Made by a program: the position numbers and the translations under genes. The notes under the pieces were generated by a model. It made no database searches. It had not been told where the DNA came from and saw only the letters and a program-made list of their open reading frames with translations. From a bacterium (GTDB lineage: Bacteria > Patescibacteriota > Patescibacteriia > JACQSD01): a stretch of DNA of 42,936 nt. Positions 17,023 to 25,915 of the stretch are shown piece after piece; positions within the stretch are counted from its first letter, which is position 1; each line of letters starts with the position of its first letter. The stretch lies in the NCBI GenBank assembly GCA_030648795.1, contig JAUSHC010000022.1, positions 1 to 42,936 of the forward strand, read 5' to 3'.

Positions 17023-17357
17023 TGCTTATTCAATACCTTCTTATTCTTTTTGTCTTTTTTGCGTTGTCCCGAGTGGTGATGCGCGCGAAGGCACATGAAA
17101 TAACGACGCGCGAATTTTTATTTTGGTTCTTTTTTTGGTTGTGTGCGGCGATCGTCATTGCATGGCCGAATAGTTTGAATCGCTTTGCGGATGTTCTTGG
17201 CGTCGGGAGGGGGGTTGATGTCGTACTGTACGCTGCACTCGTGATTCTTTTTTATGTGGTGTTCCGTATTTTTACTCGCATCGAACGGATCGAACGCGAT
17301 ATCACGTTGCTTGTTCGGCGAAAGGCGTTAGAAGAAAACGACCATGAACCCCGTTAG
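17022..17357 (+). CDS. DUF2304-like small membrane protein
   Basis: MLIQYLLILFVFFALSRVV…REFLFWFFFWLCAAIVIAWP…; follows a DPM-like GT as is common. Confidence 0.7.
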   Translation: MLIQYLLILFVFFALSRVVMRAKAHEITTREFLFWFFFWLCAAIVIAWPNSLNRFADVLGVGRGVDVVLYAALVILFYVVFRIFTRIERIERDITLLVRRKALEENDHEPR

Positions 17358-18567
17358 AAGCCGCCCTGCCAAAGGCACGGCTACGGCCGCCTCGGGGCGC
17401 CCTGCTTCTAACGGGGTGAACCCCGCTAAGATTTCTGTTGTTCTTCTTACATACAATGGGAAGAAGTATCTTCCTGATTTATTCGCAAGCCTGCAAAAGA
17501 CTGCGTGCGCGTATCCATGGCAATTGATTGTCGTGGATAATGCGTCGACGGATGGCACAGCCGAGTGGCTTACGAATTATGAATCAGGAATTAAGAATCA
17601 GGGGGATCGTCAACTCCATAATTCATTATTCATAATTCATAATTCTACTAACGCGGGTTTTGCCGCCGGCAACAATGTCGGTATCCGTAAAGCGCTTGCA
17701 GACGGCGCAGAGTACGTTGTTCTTTTGAATCAAGATACGGTTGTGGATCCGAATTGGCTCACAGAACTTGTTGTAGCCGCGGAAAGCGACGAAACTATTG
17801 GTGCCGTGCAGGCGCGACTCATGCTTTGGGATAAAAAAGATACAGTAAACTCCCTCGGCAACGAGATTCACTTTCTCGGCTTTGGGTATACGAGTGGATA
17901 TAAAAAAACTTATGCCGCCTACGGACGGCACCCCGTCAACGGCGGTGGCAACTTAACCGCCTACCGGATAGGCAGGCAACTTACAACTGACAACTATCCA
18001 GAGATCACCTACGCCTCCGGCGCCGCTGTCTTATACCGCGCAAAAGCACTCCGCGAGGTCGGGCTCTTCGATGAGTCGCTTTGGATGTATCACGATGATT
18101 TGGATCTTGGATGGCGACTCTGGCGCGCGGGATGGAAAAATGTTTTAGCACACGTATCCGTTGTTTACCACAAATACGAATTTTCGCGGAGCATTAAAAA
18201 ATATTATTTCATGGAACGCAATCGTTTTTTGGTGTTGTTTGAGAATTATTCGTTGCGAACGCTCGTACTGATCGCTCCTGCGCTCGTCGTGATGGAGCTT
18301 GGACTTTTTGTGAAAGCGATTGTGTCGGGGTGGGGGAAGGAAAAACTGCGGGCGTATGCGTATTTTTTTCAACTTTCGGCATGGCGAATGGTTTTAGAAA
18401 AGCGCAAAGAGAAACAGAAATTTTTCCGTTGTCCCGAACGAGAATTGTTAGCGCGCTTTACGGGCGTGATTGCATTTCAAGATCTGCAAAGCTCCGTGCT
18501 TACGTATATCGCAAATCCGATATTTAATGCGTATTGGCAGATCATCCAATATATACTTCGAGTGTAG
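17344..18567 (+). CDS. GT2 (rhamnosyltransferase-like) with repeat-derived N-terminus
   Basis: ISVVLLTYNGKKYLPDLFASLQ…IVVDNASTDGTAEWL…NAGFAAGNNVGIRKAL…SGAAVLYRAKALREVGLFDESLWMYHDDLDLGWRL. Confidence 0.92.
   Translation: MNPVRSRPAKGTATAASGRPASNGVNPAKISVVLLTYNGKKYLPDLFASLQKTACAYPWQLIVVDNASTDGTAEWLTNYESGIKNQGDRQLHNSLFIIHNSTNAGFAAGNNVGIRKALADGAEYVVLLNQDTVVDPNWLTELVVAAESDETIGAVQARLMLWDKKDTVNSLGNEIHFLGFGYTSGYKKTYAAYGRHPVNGGGNLTAYRIGRQLTTDNYPEITYASGAAVLYRAKALREVGLFDESLWMYHDDLDLGWRLWRAGWKNVLAHVSVVYHKYEFSRSIKKYYFMERNRFLVLFENYSLRTLVLIAPALVVMELGLFVKAIVSGWGKEKLRAYAYFFQLSAWRMVLEKRKEKQKFFRCPERELLARFTGVIAFQDLQSSVLTYIANPIFNAYWQIIQYILRV
17345..17428. repeat. GC-rich palindromic element, copy 2 (spans gene junction)
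   Basis: tgaaccccgttagaagccgccctgccaaaggcacggctacggccgcctcggggcgccctgcttctaacggggtgaacccc; alignable with 14070-14142. Confidence 0.88.
17574..17645. repeat. In-frame AT-rich inverted-repeat element, copy B (in GT2)
   Basis: gaattatgaat…attcataattc perfect arms; peptide NYESGIKNQGDRQLHNSLFIIHNS. Confidence 0.88.
17946..17996. repeat. In-frame repeat mosaic: gcctaccggataggcaggc palindrome flanked by aacttaa/aacttacaactgacaac
   Basis: Encodes GGNLTAYRIGRQLTTDN in GT2; gccta/taggc arms and heptamer-like tract. Confidence 0.65.
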
Positions 18568-18577
18568 TCGAGAAGTA
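18556..18577. repeat. acttcgagtgtagtcgagaagt imperfect palindrome, copy 2
   Basis: Spans the GT2 stop (tag). Confidence 0.75.
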
Positions 18578-18583
18578 CATTTT

Positions 18584-19603
18584 ATGAAACATTCCGTCAT
18601 CGAAAATCCTTTCGCTCCAGAAAAACAGCGCAGTTCCGACGACTCTGCTTTTGTTGGGAAGATTTTGGGTGCGGAAGCGGAAGCTGCGATGCGGAAAGCA
18701 GTAGGAAAGACAGAGGTGCAGGAACCCGAGCCAGCGACAGACCTTGATCTTACAGACGCCGAGCATGTGCGAGCTGAACAAGAGAGGCGAGAACGTTCTT
18801 CAGAATGGAAAATGGAACACGCGCGGAAAGAGCTTTGTGCATGGGCGGAGGAGATTGGAAAAGATGCTGATTGGGCTCTCGAAACCTTTACCATCCACAC
18901 TGACGGCACGCTTACGGTAGAAGGGGATTTGGATCTCACGCATCTTCCGGTGACGCATCTCCCCAAAGGATTGCGAGAGGTTGGAGGAATCCTTGGTCTC
19001 GGAATGACGAAAATTATTTCCATTGAAGGGTTTCCGGAAAAGGTTGGTGGGGATGTTGATCTTACGGGAGTTCAAATTATTTCTCTTAAAGGTTTTCCGC
19101 AGACTATCGGTGGCAATATTTTTCTTGCGGATACTAGAATAAAATCTCTCCATGGACTGCCAAAAAAAATTGAAAAAGATCTTCATCTTTCGCGTACTGA
19201 TATTGCATCCTTGAGAGGTCTTCCGCAAAACATTGGCGGTAGTCTTTATCTTGATGGTGTTACAACTCTTATGTCTCTTGATGGATTGCCGGAAAGGATT
19301 CCTGGAGATCTTAGTCTTTACTGGTCTCTCGTCTCTTCCCTTCACGGATTATCCAAGGAAATTGGAGGGGATCTTGATCTACGAGGCACGAGCATCACTT
19401 CTCTTGACGGACTTCCTCTGCCTGAAAATATTGGAGGGAAGGTACTTCTTTTTACTCAACAACAGGATGCACTTATTAGTGTAGTGGGAAAAGACGATGA
19501 TTATTATGGTATATATGATATAGACGACAAGACGGATGTTGAACGGACGGATGATGAACGGACTCGAGAGGAGGCAAATAAACCAGAGGATCGACTTTAT
19601 TGA
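18584..19603 (+). CDS. LRR-like solenoid protein (~21-aa repeats), function unknown
   Basis: ATG at 18584 in frame of ORF 18470; repeated pattern ISL.GLP..IGGDLDL..T over ~7 units. Confidence 0.75.
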   Translation: MKHSVIENPFAPEKQRSSDDSAFVGKILGAEAEAAMRKAVGKTEVQEPEPATDLDLTDAEHVRAEQERRERSSEWKMEHARKELCAWAEEIGKDADWALETFTIHTDGTLTVEGDLDLTHLPVTHLPKGLREVGGILGLGMTKIISIEGFPEKVGGDVDLTGVQIISLKGFPQTIGGNIFLADTRIKSLHGLPKKIEKDLHLSRTDIASLRGLPQNIGGSLYLDGVTTLMSLDGLPERIPGDLSLYWSLVSSLHGLSKEIGGDLDLRGTSITSLDGLPLPENIGGKVLLFTQQQDALISVVGKDDDYYGIYDIDDKTDVERTDDERTREEANKPEDRLY

Positions 19604-19611
19604 AAAATTTT

Positions 19612-20793
19612 ATGCGCATCGCTCATCTCGTTTCCACGTTTCCTCCCTACTATGGTGGCATGGGCAATGCCGTATTTGGCATGGCGCAGGAATCGGCGAA
19701 GCGCGGGCACGAGGTGACGGTGTTAACGGCGAAGCAGGAATCAGGAATAAGGAATAAGGGAGATCGATCCATAATTCCTAATTCATTATTCATAATTCGA
19801 AGATTGCGTTCGTTCGGCCGATGGGGCAACGCCGCGTTCCTTCCCCAACTTTTTTGGATGCTTGATGATTACGACATTGTGCATCTGCATTACCCGTTTT
19901 TTGGCGGGGCGGAAGCTGCAGCACTTTGGCGCGCATCGCAGTTAAAACGAGGGCGGCAGCTTGTCGTCACGTATCACATGGATGCGATCGCCGACGGATG
20001 GCTTGGTCGTGTGTTCGCGTGGCACAATCGTTTCATTCTTCCCTCCATTCTTTCTTTAGCGGATCGAATCATCGTGACATCGTTCGATTATGCAGAACAT
20101 TCTTTGCTGAAGCAGTACGAATCACGCGTGAAAAATAAGATGGTAGAGATTCCATTAGGTGTTGATACCGAGCGTTTTACGCCTCGAGAAAAGGACGCAG
20201 AACTATTACGACAGCACAAGATTGATCCGGCATCATTTACATTGTTGTTTGTTGGCGGGCTTGATCGCGCACATGCATTTAAAGGCGTCGAAGTGTTGAT
20301 CCGTTCGTTTAAACTTTTTTCAGAATTTCAACATGTGGATGATAGGAGAGCACATACGCTCGTCATCGTCGGTGATGGCGCCCTTCGACCATCGTATGCT
20401 GCGCTTGCGCTTGAGCTTGGAATACAGGATAAAATTGTATTTACCGGTCGTGTTGCGCCTGATGATCTTCCGCGGTATTATGCGACTGCGGATTGTGTTG
20501 TACTACCATCGATAAACCAGTCAGAAGCTTTTGGTATGACAATTCTTGAGGCAATGGCTTGTGGAAGACCGGTAATTGCATCGCTTCTTCCGGGTGTGAG
20601 GAAGCTTGTTCTTGACCGGAGGACGGGCTTATTTGCGAAGCCGAGCGATATTGTTGGTCTTGCGAAAGTCATCGCAGTAATTGCTGATGATCCCGAACTT
20701 CGCGTACGATACGGCAATGCGGGAAGAGAGCGAGCACTTGATCGATATACATGGAGCGCCGTGGGAGAGGAGTTGGAGCGAGTGTATCGATAA
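19612..20793 (+). CDS. Glycosyltransferase family 4
   Basis: MRIAHLVSTFPPYYGGMGNAVFGMAQESAKRGHEVTVLTA…LLFVGGLDRAHAFKGVEVLI…SEAFGMTILEAMACGRPVIAS; ATG 19612 preferred over TTG 19600. Confidence 0.92.
   Translation: MRIAHLVSTFPPYYGGMGNAVFGMAQESAKRGHEVTVLTAKQESGIRNKGDRSIIPNSLFIIRRLRSFGRWGNAAFLPQLFWMLDDYDIVHLHYPFFGGAEAAALWRASQLKRGRQLVVTYHMDAIADGWLGRVFAWHNRFILPSILSLADRIIVTSFDYAEHSLLKQYESRVKNKMVEIPLGVDTERFTPREKDAELLRQHKIDPASFTLLFVGGLDRAHAFKGVEVLIRSFKLFSEFQHVDDRRAHTLVIVGDGALRPSYAALALELGIQDKIVFTGRVAPDDLPRYYATADCVVLPSINQSEAFGMTILEAMACGRPVIASLLPGVRKLVLDRRTGLFAKPSDIVGLAKVIAVIADDPELRVRYGNAGRERALDRYTWSAVGEELERVYR
19735..19799. repeat. In-frame AT-rich inverted-repeat element, copy C (in GT4)
   Basis: caggaatcaggaataaggaataagggagatcgatccataattcctaattcattattcataattcg; peptide QESGIRNKGDRSIIPNSLFIIR. 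Confidence 0.85.
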
Positions 20794-20797
20794 ATAT

Positions 20798-21468
20798 ATG
20801 CGTATCTGTCTTATCAGCAATCTTTATCCTCCCTATACTCGTGGCGGGGCGGAGCGGGTGGTTGCAACGATTGCGAAGGAATTGCAACGCGCAGGGCATA
20901 GCGTGATCGTGATCACAACCGTGCCATCGTTTGCGGCGAATATAAAGGCGCTTGCGTCTGGTGGGTTTCTTCATGAAACGGTTGACGGCATCACCGTGTA
21001 TCGCATCGCAACCGCGAACCTTTTTCCGTACTGGACCATTGGCGAACATAATGTTGTGATGCGTTTCATTTGGCATGTGTTTGATATGTTTGCCTTTGAA
21101 ACCGCAGCAACAGTACGTCGCATTTTGCGAAAAGAAAAAGCGGACGTGGTGATGACGCACAATTTGAAGGGGATTGGGTTCTTGGTCCCGCGGGCGATTC
21201 GACGTCTTGGTATTCGGCATATTCATACGGCACACGATGTCCAGCTTGCAGTGCCTTCCGGTCTCATTTTTGTTAGGCAGAAACCGGTGTTCATTCTTTT
21301 GTTCCTTATGCAGTGGTATGAGCGATTGACGCGCTGGCTTATCGGTTCGCCGGACGTGGTCGTCTCACCATCGCAATGGCTCCTTGATTTTTATACCGAA
21401 CGAGGATTTTTTTCGCAGTCCAAAAAAGTTGTCTTGCATAATCCGATTTTACAAGGGGCACCCTTGCA
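20798..21468 (+). CDS. Glycosyltransferase family 4, 3' end lost at the palindrome junction
   Basis: ATG at 20798: MRICLISNLYPPYTRGGAERVVATIAKELQRAGHSVIVITTVPS; ORF continues to 21598 only by reading into the mirror arm. Confidence 0.85.
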
Positions 21469-21482
21469 TGCAAGGGTGCCCC
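21455..21482. repeat. Palindromic core at the junction: ggggcacccttgca|tgcaagggtgcccc
   Basis: Read directly; dyad centre of the whole window. Confidence 0.9.
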
Positions 21483-22139
21483 TTGTAAAATCGGATTATG
21501 CAAGACAACTTTTTTGGACTGCGAAAAAAATCCTCGTTCGGTATAAAAATCAAGGAGCCATTGCGATGGTGAGACGACCACGTCCGGCGAACCGATAAGC
21601 CAGCGCGTCAATCGCTCATACCACTGCATAAGGAACAAAAGAATGAACACCGGTTTCTGCCTAACAAAAATGAGACCGGAAGGCACTGCAAGCTGGACAT
21701 CGTGTGCCGTATGAATATGCCGAATACCAAGACGTCGAATCGCCCGCGGGACCAAGAACCCAATCCCCTTCAAATTGTGCGTCATCACCACGTCCGCTTT
21801 TTCTTTTCGCAAAATGCGACGTACTGTTGCTGCGGTTTCAAAGGCAAACATATCAAACACATGCCAAATGAAACGCATCACAACATTATGTTCGCCAATG
21901 GTCCAGTACGGAAAAAGGTTCGCGGTTGCGATGCGATACACGGTGATGCCGTCAACCGTTTCATGAAGAAACCCACCAGACGCAAGCGCCTTTATATTCG
22001 CCGCAAACGATGGCACGGTTGTGATCACGATCACGCTATGCCCTGCGCGTTGCAATTCCTTCGCAATCGTTGCAACCACCCGCTCCGCCCCGCCACGAGT
22101 ATAGGGAGGATAAAGATTGCTGATAAGACAGATACGCAT
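21469..22139 (-). CDS. Mirror copy: GT4, truncated at junction
   Basis: Mirror of 20798..21468. Confidence 0.85.
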
Positions 22140-22143
22140 ATAT

Positions 22144-23325
22144 TTATCGATACACTCGCTCCAACTCCTCTCCCACGGCGCTCCATGTATATCGATCAAG
22201 TGCTCGCTCTCTTCCCGCATTGCCGTATCGTACGCGAAGTTCGGGATCATCAGCAATTACTGCGATGACTTTCGCAAGACCAACAATATCGCTCGGCTTC
22301 GCAAATAAGCCCGTCCTCCGGTCAAGAACAAGCTTCCTCACACCCGGAAGAAGCGATGCAATTACCGGTCTTCCACAAGCCATTGCCTCAAGAATTGTCA
22401 TACCAAAAGCTTCTGACTGGTTTATCGATGGTAGTACAACACAATCCGCAGTCGCATAATACCGCGGAAGATCATCAGGCGCAACACGACCGGTAAATAC
22501 AATTTTATCCTGTATTCCAAGCTCAAGCGCAAGCGCAGCATACGATGGTCGAAGGGCGCCATCACCGACGATGACGAGCGTATGTGCTCTCCTATCATCC
22601 ACATGTTGAAATTCTGAAAAAAGTTTAAACGAACGGATCAACACTTCGACGCCTTTAAATGCATGTGCGCGATCAAGCCCGCCAACAAACAACAATGTAA
22701 ATGATGCCGGATCAATCTTGTGCTGTCGTAATAGTTCTGCGTCCTTTTCTCGAGGCGTAAAACGCTCGGTATCAACACCTAATGGAATCTCTACCATCTT
22801 ATTTTTCACGCGTGATTCGTACTGCTTCAGCAAAGAATGTTCTGCATAATCGAACGATGTCACGATGATTCGATCCGCTAAAGAAAGAATGGAGGGAAGA
22901 ATGAAACGATTGTGCCACGCGAACACACGACCAAGCCATCCGTCGGCGATCGCATCCATGTGATACGTGACGACAAGCTGCCGCCCTCGTTTTAACTGCG
23001 ATGCGCGCCAAAGTGCTGCAGCTTCCGCCCCGCCAAAAAACGGGTAATGCAGATGCACAATGTCGTAATCATCAAGCATCCAAAAAAGTTGGGGAAGGAA
23101 CGCGGCGTTGCCCCATCGGCCGAACGAACGCAATCTTCGAATTATGAATAATGAATTAGGAATTATGGATCGATCTCCCTTATTCCTTATTCCTGATTCC
23201 TGCTTCGCCGTTAACACCGTCACCTCGTGCCCGCGCTTCGCCGATTCCTGCGCCATGCCAAATACGGCATTGCCCATGCCACCATAGTAGGGAGGAAACG
23301 TGGAAACGAGATGAGCGATGCGCAT
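22144..23325 (-). CDS. Mirror copy: GT4
   Basis: Mirror of 19612..20793. Confidence 0.9.
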   Translation of the reverse strand: MRIAHLVSTFPPYYGGMGNAVFGMAQESAKRGHEVTVLTAKQESGIRNKGDRSIIPNSLFIIRRLRSFGRWGNAAFLPQLFWMLDDYDIVHLHYPFFGGAEAAALWRASQLKRGRQLVVTYHMDAIADGWLGRVFAWHNRFILPSILSLADRIIVTSFDYAEHSLLKQYESRVKNKMVEIPLGVDTERFTPREKDAELLRQHKIDPASFTLLFVGGLDRAHAFKGVEVLIRSFKLFSEFQHVDDRRAHTLVIVGDGALRPSYAALALELGIQDKIVFTGRVAPDDLPRYYATADCVVLPSINQSEAFGMTILEAMACGRPVIASLLPGVRKLVLDRRTGLFAKPSDIVGLAKVIAVIADDPELRVRYGNAGRERALDRYTWSAVGEELERVYR

Positions 23326-23333
23326 AAAATTTT

Positions 23334-24353
23334 TCAATAAAGTCGATCCTCTGGTTTATTTGCCTCCTCTCGAGTCCGTTCATCATCCGTCCGTTCAACA
23401 TCCGTCTTGTCGTCTATATCATATATACCATAATAATCATCGTCTTTTCCCACTACACTAATAAGTGCATCCTGTTGTTGAGTAAAAAGAAGTACCTTCC
23501 CTCCAATATTTTCAGGCAGAGGAAGTCCGTCAAGAGAAGTGATGCTCGTGCCTCGTAGATCAAGATCCCCTCCAATTTCCTTGGATAATCCGTGAAGGGA
23601 AGAGACGAGAGACCAGTAAAGACTAAGATCTCCAGGAATCCTTTCCGGCAATCCATCAAGAGACATAAGAGTTGTAACACCATCAAGATAAAGACTACCG
23701 CCAATGTTTTGCGGAAGACCTCTCAAGGATGCAATATCAGTACGCGAAAGATGAAGATCTTTTTCAATTTTTTTTGGCAGTCCATGGAGAGATTTTATTC
23801 TAGTATCCGCAAGAAAAATATTGCCACCGATAGTCTGCGGAAAACCTTTAAGAGAAATAATTTGAACTCCCGTAAGATCAACATCCCCACCAACCTTTTC
23901 CGGAAACCCTTCAATGGAAATAATTTTCGTCATTCCGAGACCAAGGATTCCTCCAACCTCTCGCAATCCTTTGGGGAGATGCGTCACCGGAAGATGCGTG
24001 AGATCCAAATCCCCTTCTACCGTAAGCGTGCCGTCAGTGTGGATGGTAAAGGTTTCGAGAGCCCAATCAGCATCTTTTCCAATCTCCTCCGCCCATGCAC
24101 AAAGCTCTTTCCGCGCGTGTTCCATTTTCCATTCTGAAGAACGTTCTCGCCTCTCTTGTTCAGCTCGCACATGCTCGGCGTCTGTAAGATCAAGGTCTGT
24201 CGCTGGCTCGGGTTCCTGCACCTCTGTCTTTCCTACTGCTTTCCGCATCGCAGCTTCCGCTTCCGCACCCAAAATCTTCCCAACAAAAGCAGAGTCGTCG
24301 GAACTGCGCTGTTTTTCTGGAGCGAAAGGATTTTCGATGACGGAATGTTTCAT
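23334..24353 (-). CDS. Mirror copy: LRR-like solenoid protein
   Basis: Mirror of 18584..19603. Confidence 0.75.
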   Translation of the reverse strand: MKHSVIENPFAPEKQRSSDDSAFVGKILGAEAEAAMRKAVGKTEVQEPEPATDLDLTDAEHVRAEQERRERSSEWKMEHARKELCAWAEEIGKDADWALETFTIHTDGTLTVEGDLDLTHLPVTHLPKGLREVGGILGLGMTKIISIEGFPEKVGGDVDLTGVQIISLKGFPQTIGGNIFLADTRIKSLHGLPKKIEKDLHLSRTDIASLRGLPQNIGGSLYLDGVTTLMSLDGLPERIPGDLSLYWSLVSSLHGLSKEIGGDLDLRGTSITSLDGLPLPENIGGKVLLFTQQQDALISVVGKDDDYYGIYDIDDKTDVERTDDERTREEANKPEDRLY

Positions 24354-24369
24354 AAAATGTACTTCTCGA

Positions 24370-25593
24370 CTACACTCGAAGTATATATTGGATGATCTGC
24401 CAATACGCATTAAATATCGGATTTGCGATATACGTAAGCACGGAGCTTTGCAGATCTTGAAATGCAATCACGCCCGTAAAGCGCGCTAACAATTCTCGTT
24501 CGGGACAACGGAAAAATTTCTGTTTCTCTTTGCGCTTTTCTAAAACCATTCGCCATGCCGAAAGTTGAAAAAAATACGCATACGCCCGCAGTTTTTCCTT
24601 CCCCCACCCCGACACAATCGCTTTCACAAAAAGTCCAAGCTCCATCACGACGAGCGCAGGAGCGATCAGTACGAGCGTTCGCAACGAATAATTCTCAAAC
24701 AACACCAAAAAACGATTGCGTTCCATGAAATAATATTTTTTAATGCTCCGCGAAAATTCGTATTTGTGGTAAACAACGGATACGTGTGCTAAAACATTTT
24801 TCCATCCCGCGCGCCAGAGTCGCCATCCAAGATCCAAATCATCGTGATACATCCAAAGCGACTCATCGAAGAGCCCGACCTCGCGGAGTGCTTTTGCGCG
24901 GTATAAGACAGCGGCGCCGGAGGCGTAGGTGATCTCTGGATAGTTGTCAGTTGTAAGTTGCCTGCCTATCCGGTAGGCGGTTAAGTTGCCACCGCCGTTG
25001 ACGGGGTGCCGTCCGTAGGCGGCATAAGTTTTTTTATATCCACTCGTATACCCAAAGCCGAGAAAGTGAATCTCGTTGCCGAGGGAGTTTACTGTATCTT
25101 TTTTATCCCAAAGCATGAGTCGCGCCTGCACGGCACCAATAGTTTCGTCGCTTTCCGCGGCTACAACAAGTTCTGTGAGCCAATTCGGATCCACAACCGT
25201 ATCTTGATTCAAAAGAACAACGTACTCTGCGCCGTCTGCAAGCGCTTTACGGATACCGACATTGTTGCCGGCGGCAAAACCCGCGTTAGTAGAATTATGA
25301 ATTATGAATAATGAATTATGGAGTTGACGATCCCCCTGATTCTTAATTCCTGATTCATAATTCGTAAGCCACTCGGCTGTGCCATCCGTCGACGCATTAT
25401 CCACGACAATCAATTGCCATGGATACGCGCACGCAGTCTTTTGCAGGCTTGCGAATAAATCAGGAAGATACTTCTTCCCATTGTATGTAAGAAGAACAAC
25501 AGAAATCTTAGCGGGGTTCACCCCGTTAGAAGCAGGGCGCCCCGAGGCGGCCGTAGCCGTGCCTTTGGCAGGGCGGCTTCTAACGGGGTTCAT
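24370..25593 (-). CDS. Mirror copy: GT2
   Basis: Mirror of 17344..18567. Confidence 0.9.
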   Translation of the reverse strand: MNPVRSRPAKGTATAASGRPASNGVNPAKISVVLLTYNGKKYLPDLFASLQKTACAYPWQLIVVDNASTDGTAEWLTNYESGIKNQGDRQLHNSLFIIHNSTNAGFAAGNNVGIRKALADGAEYVVLLNQDTVVDPNWLTELVVAAESDETIGAVQARLMLWDKKDTVNSLGNEIHFLGFGYTSGYKKTYAAYGRHPVNGGGNLTAYRIGRQLTTDNYPEITYASGAAVLYRAKALREVGLFDESLWMYHDDLDLGWRLWRAGWKNVLAHVSVVYHKYEFSRSIKKYYFMERNRFLVLFENYSLRTLVLIAPALVVMELGLFVKAIVSGWGKEKLRAYAYFFQLSAWRMVLEKRKEKQKFFRCPERELLARFTGVIAFQDLQSSVLTYIANPIFNAYWQIIQYILRV

Positions 25594-25915
25594 GGTCGTT
25601 TTCTTCTAACGCCTTTCGCCGAACAAGCAACGTGATATCGCGTTCGATCCGTTCGATGCGAGTAAAAATACGGAACACCACATAAAAAAGAATCACGAGT
25701 GCAGCGTACAGTACGACATCAACCCCCCTCCCGACGCCAAGAACATCCGCAAAGCGATTCAAACTATTCGGCCATGCAATGACGATCGCCGCACACAACC
25801 AAAAAAAGAACCAAAATAAAAATTCGCGCGTCGTTATTTCATGTGCCTTCGCGCGCATCACCACTCGGGACAACGCAAAAAAGACAAAAAGAATAAGAAG
25901 GTATTGAATAAGCAT
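25580..25915 (-). CDS. Mirror copy: DUF2304-like
   Basis: Mirror of 17022..17357. Confidence 0.7.
   Translation of the reverse strand: MLIQYLLILFVFFALSRVVMRAKAHEITTREFLFWFFFWLCAAIVIAWPNSLNRFADVLGVGRGVDVVLYAALVILFYVVFRIFTRIERIERDITLLVRRKALEENDHEPR

Noticed and set aside
18448-19345. Overlapping minus-strand ORFs of 191 and 181 aa
   Set aside because: Shadow ORFs of the repetitive LRR-like gene; no independent start signals or motifs.
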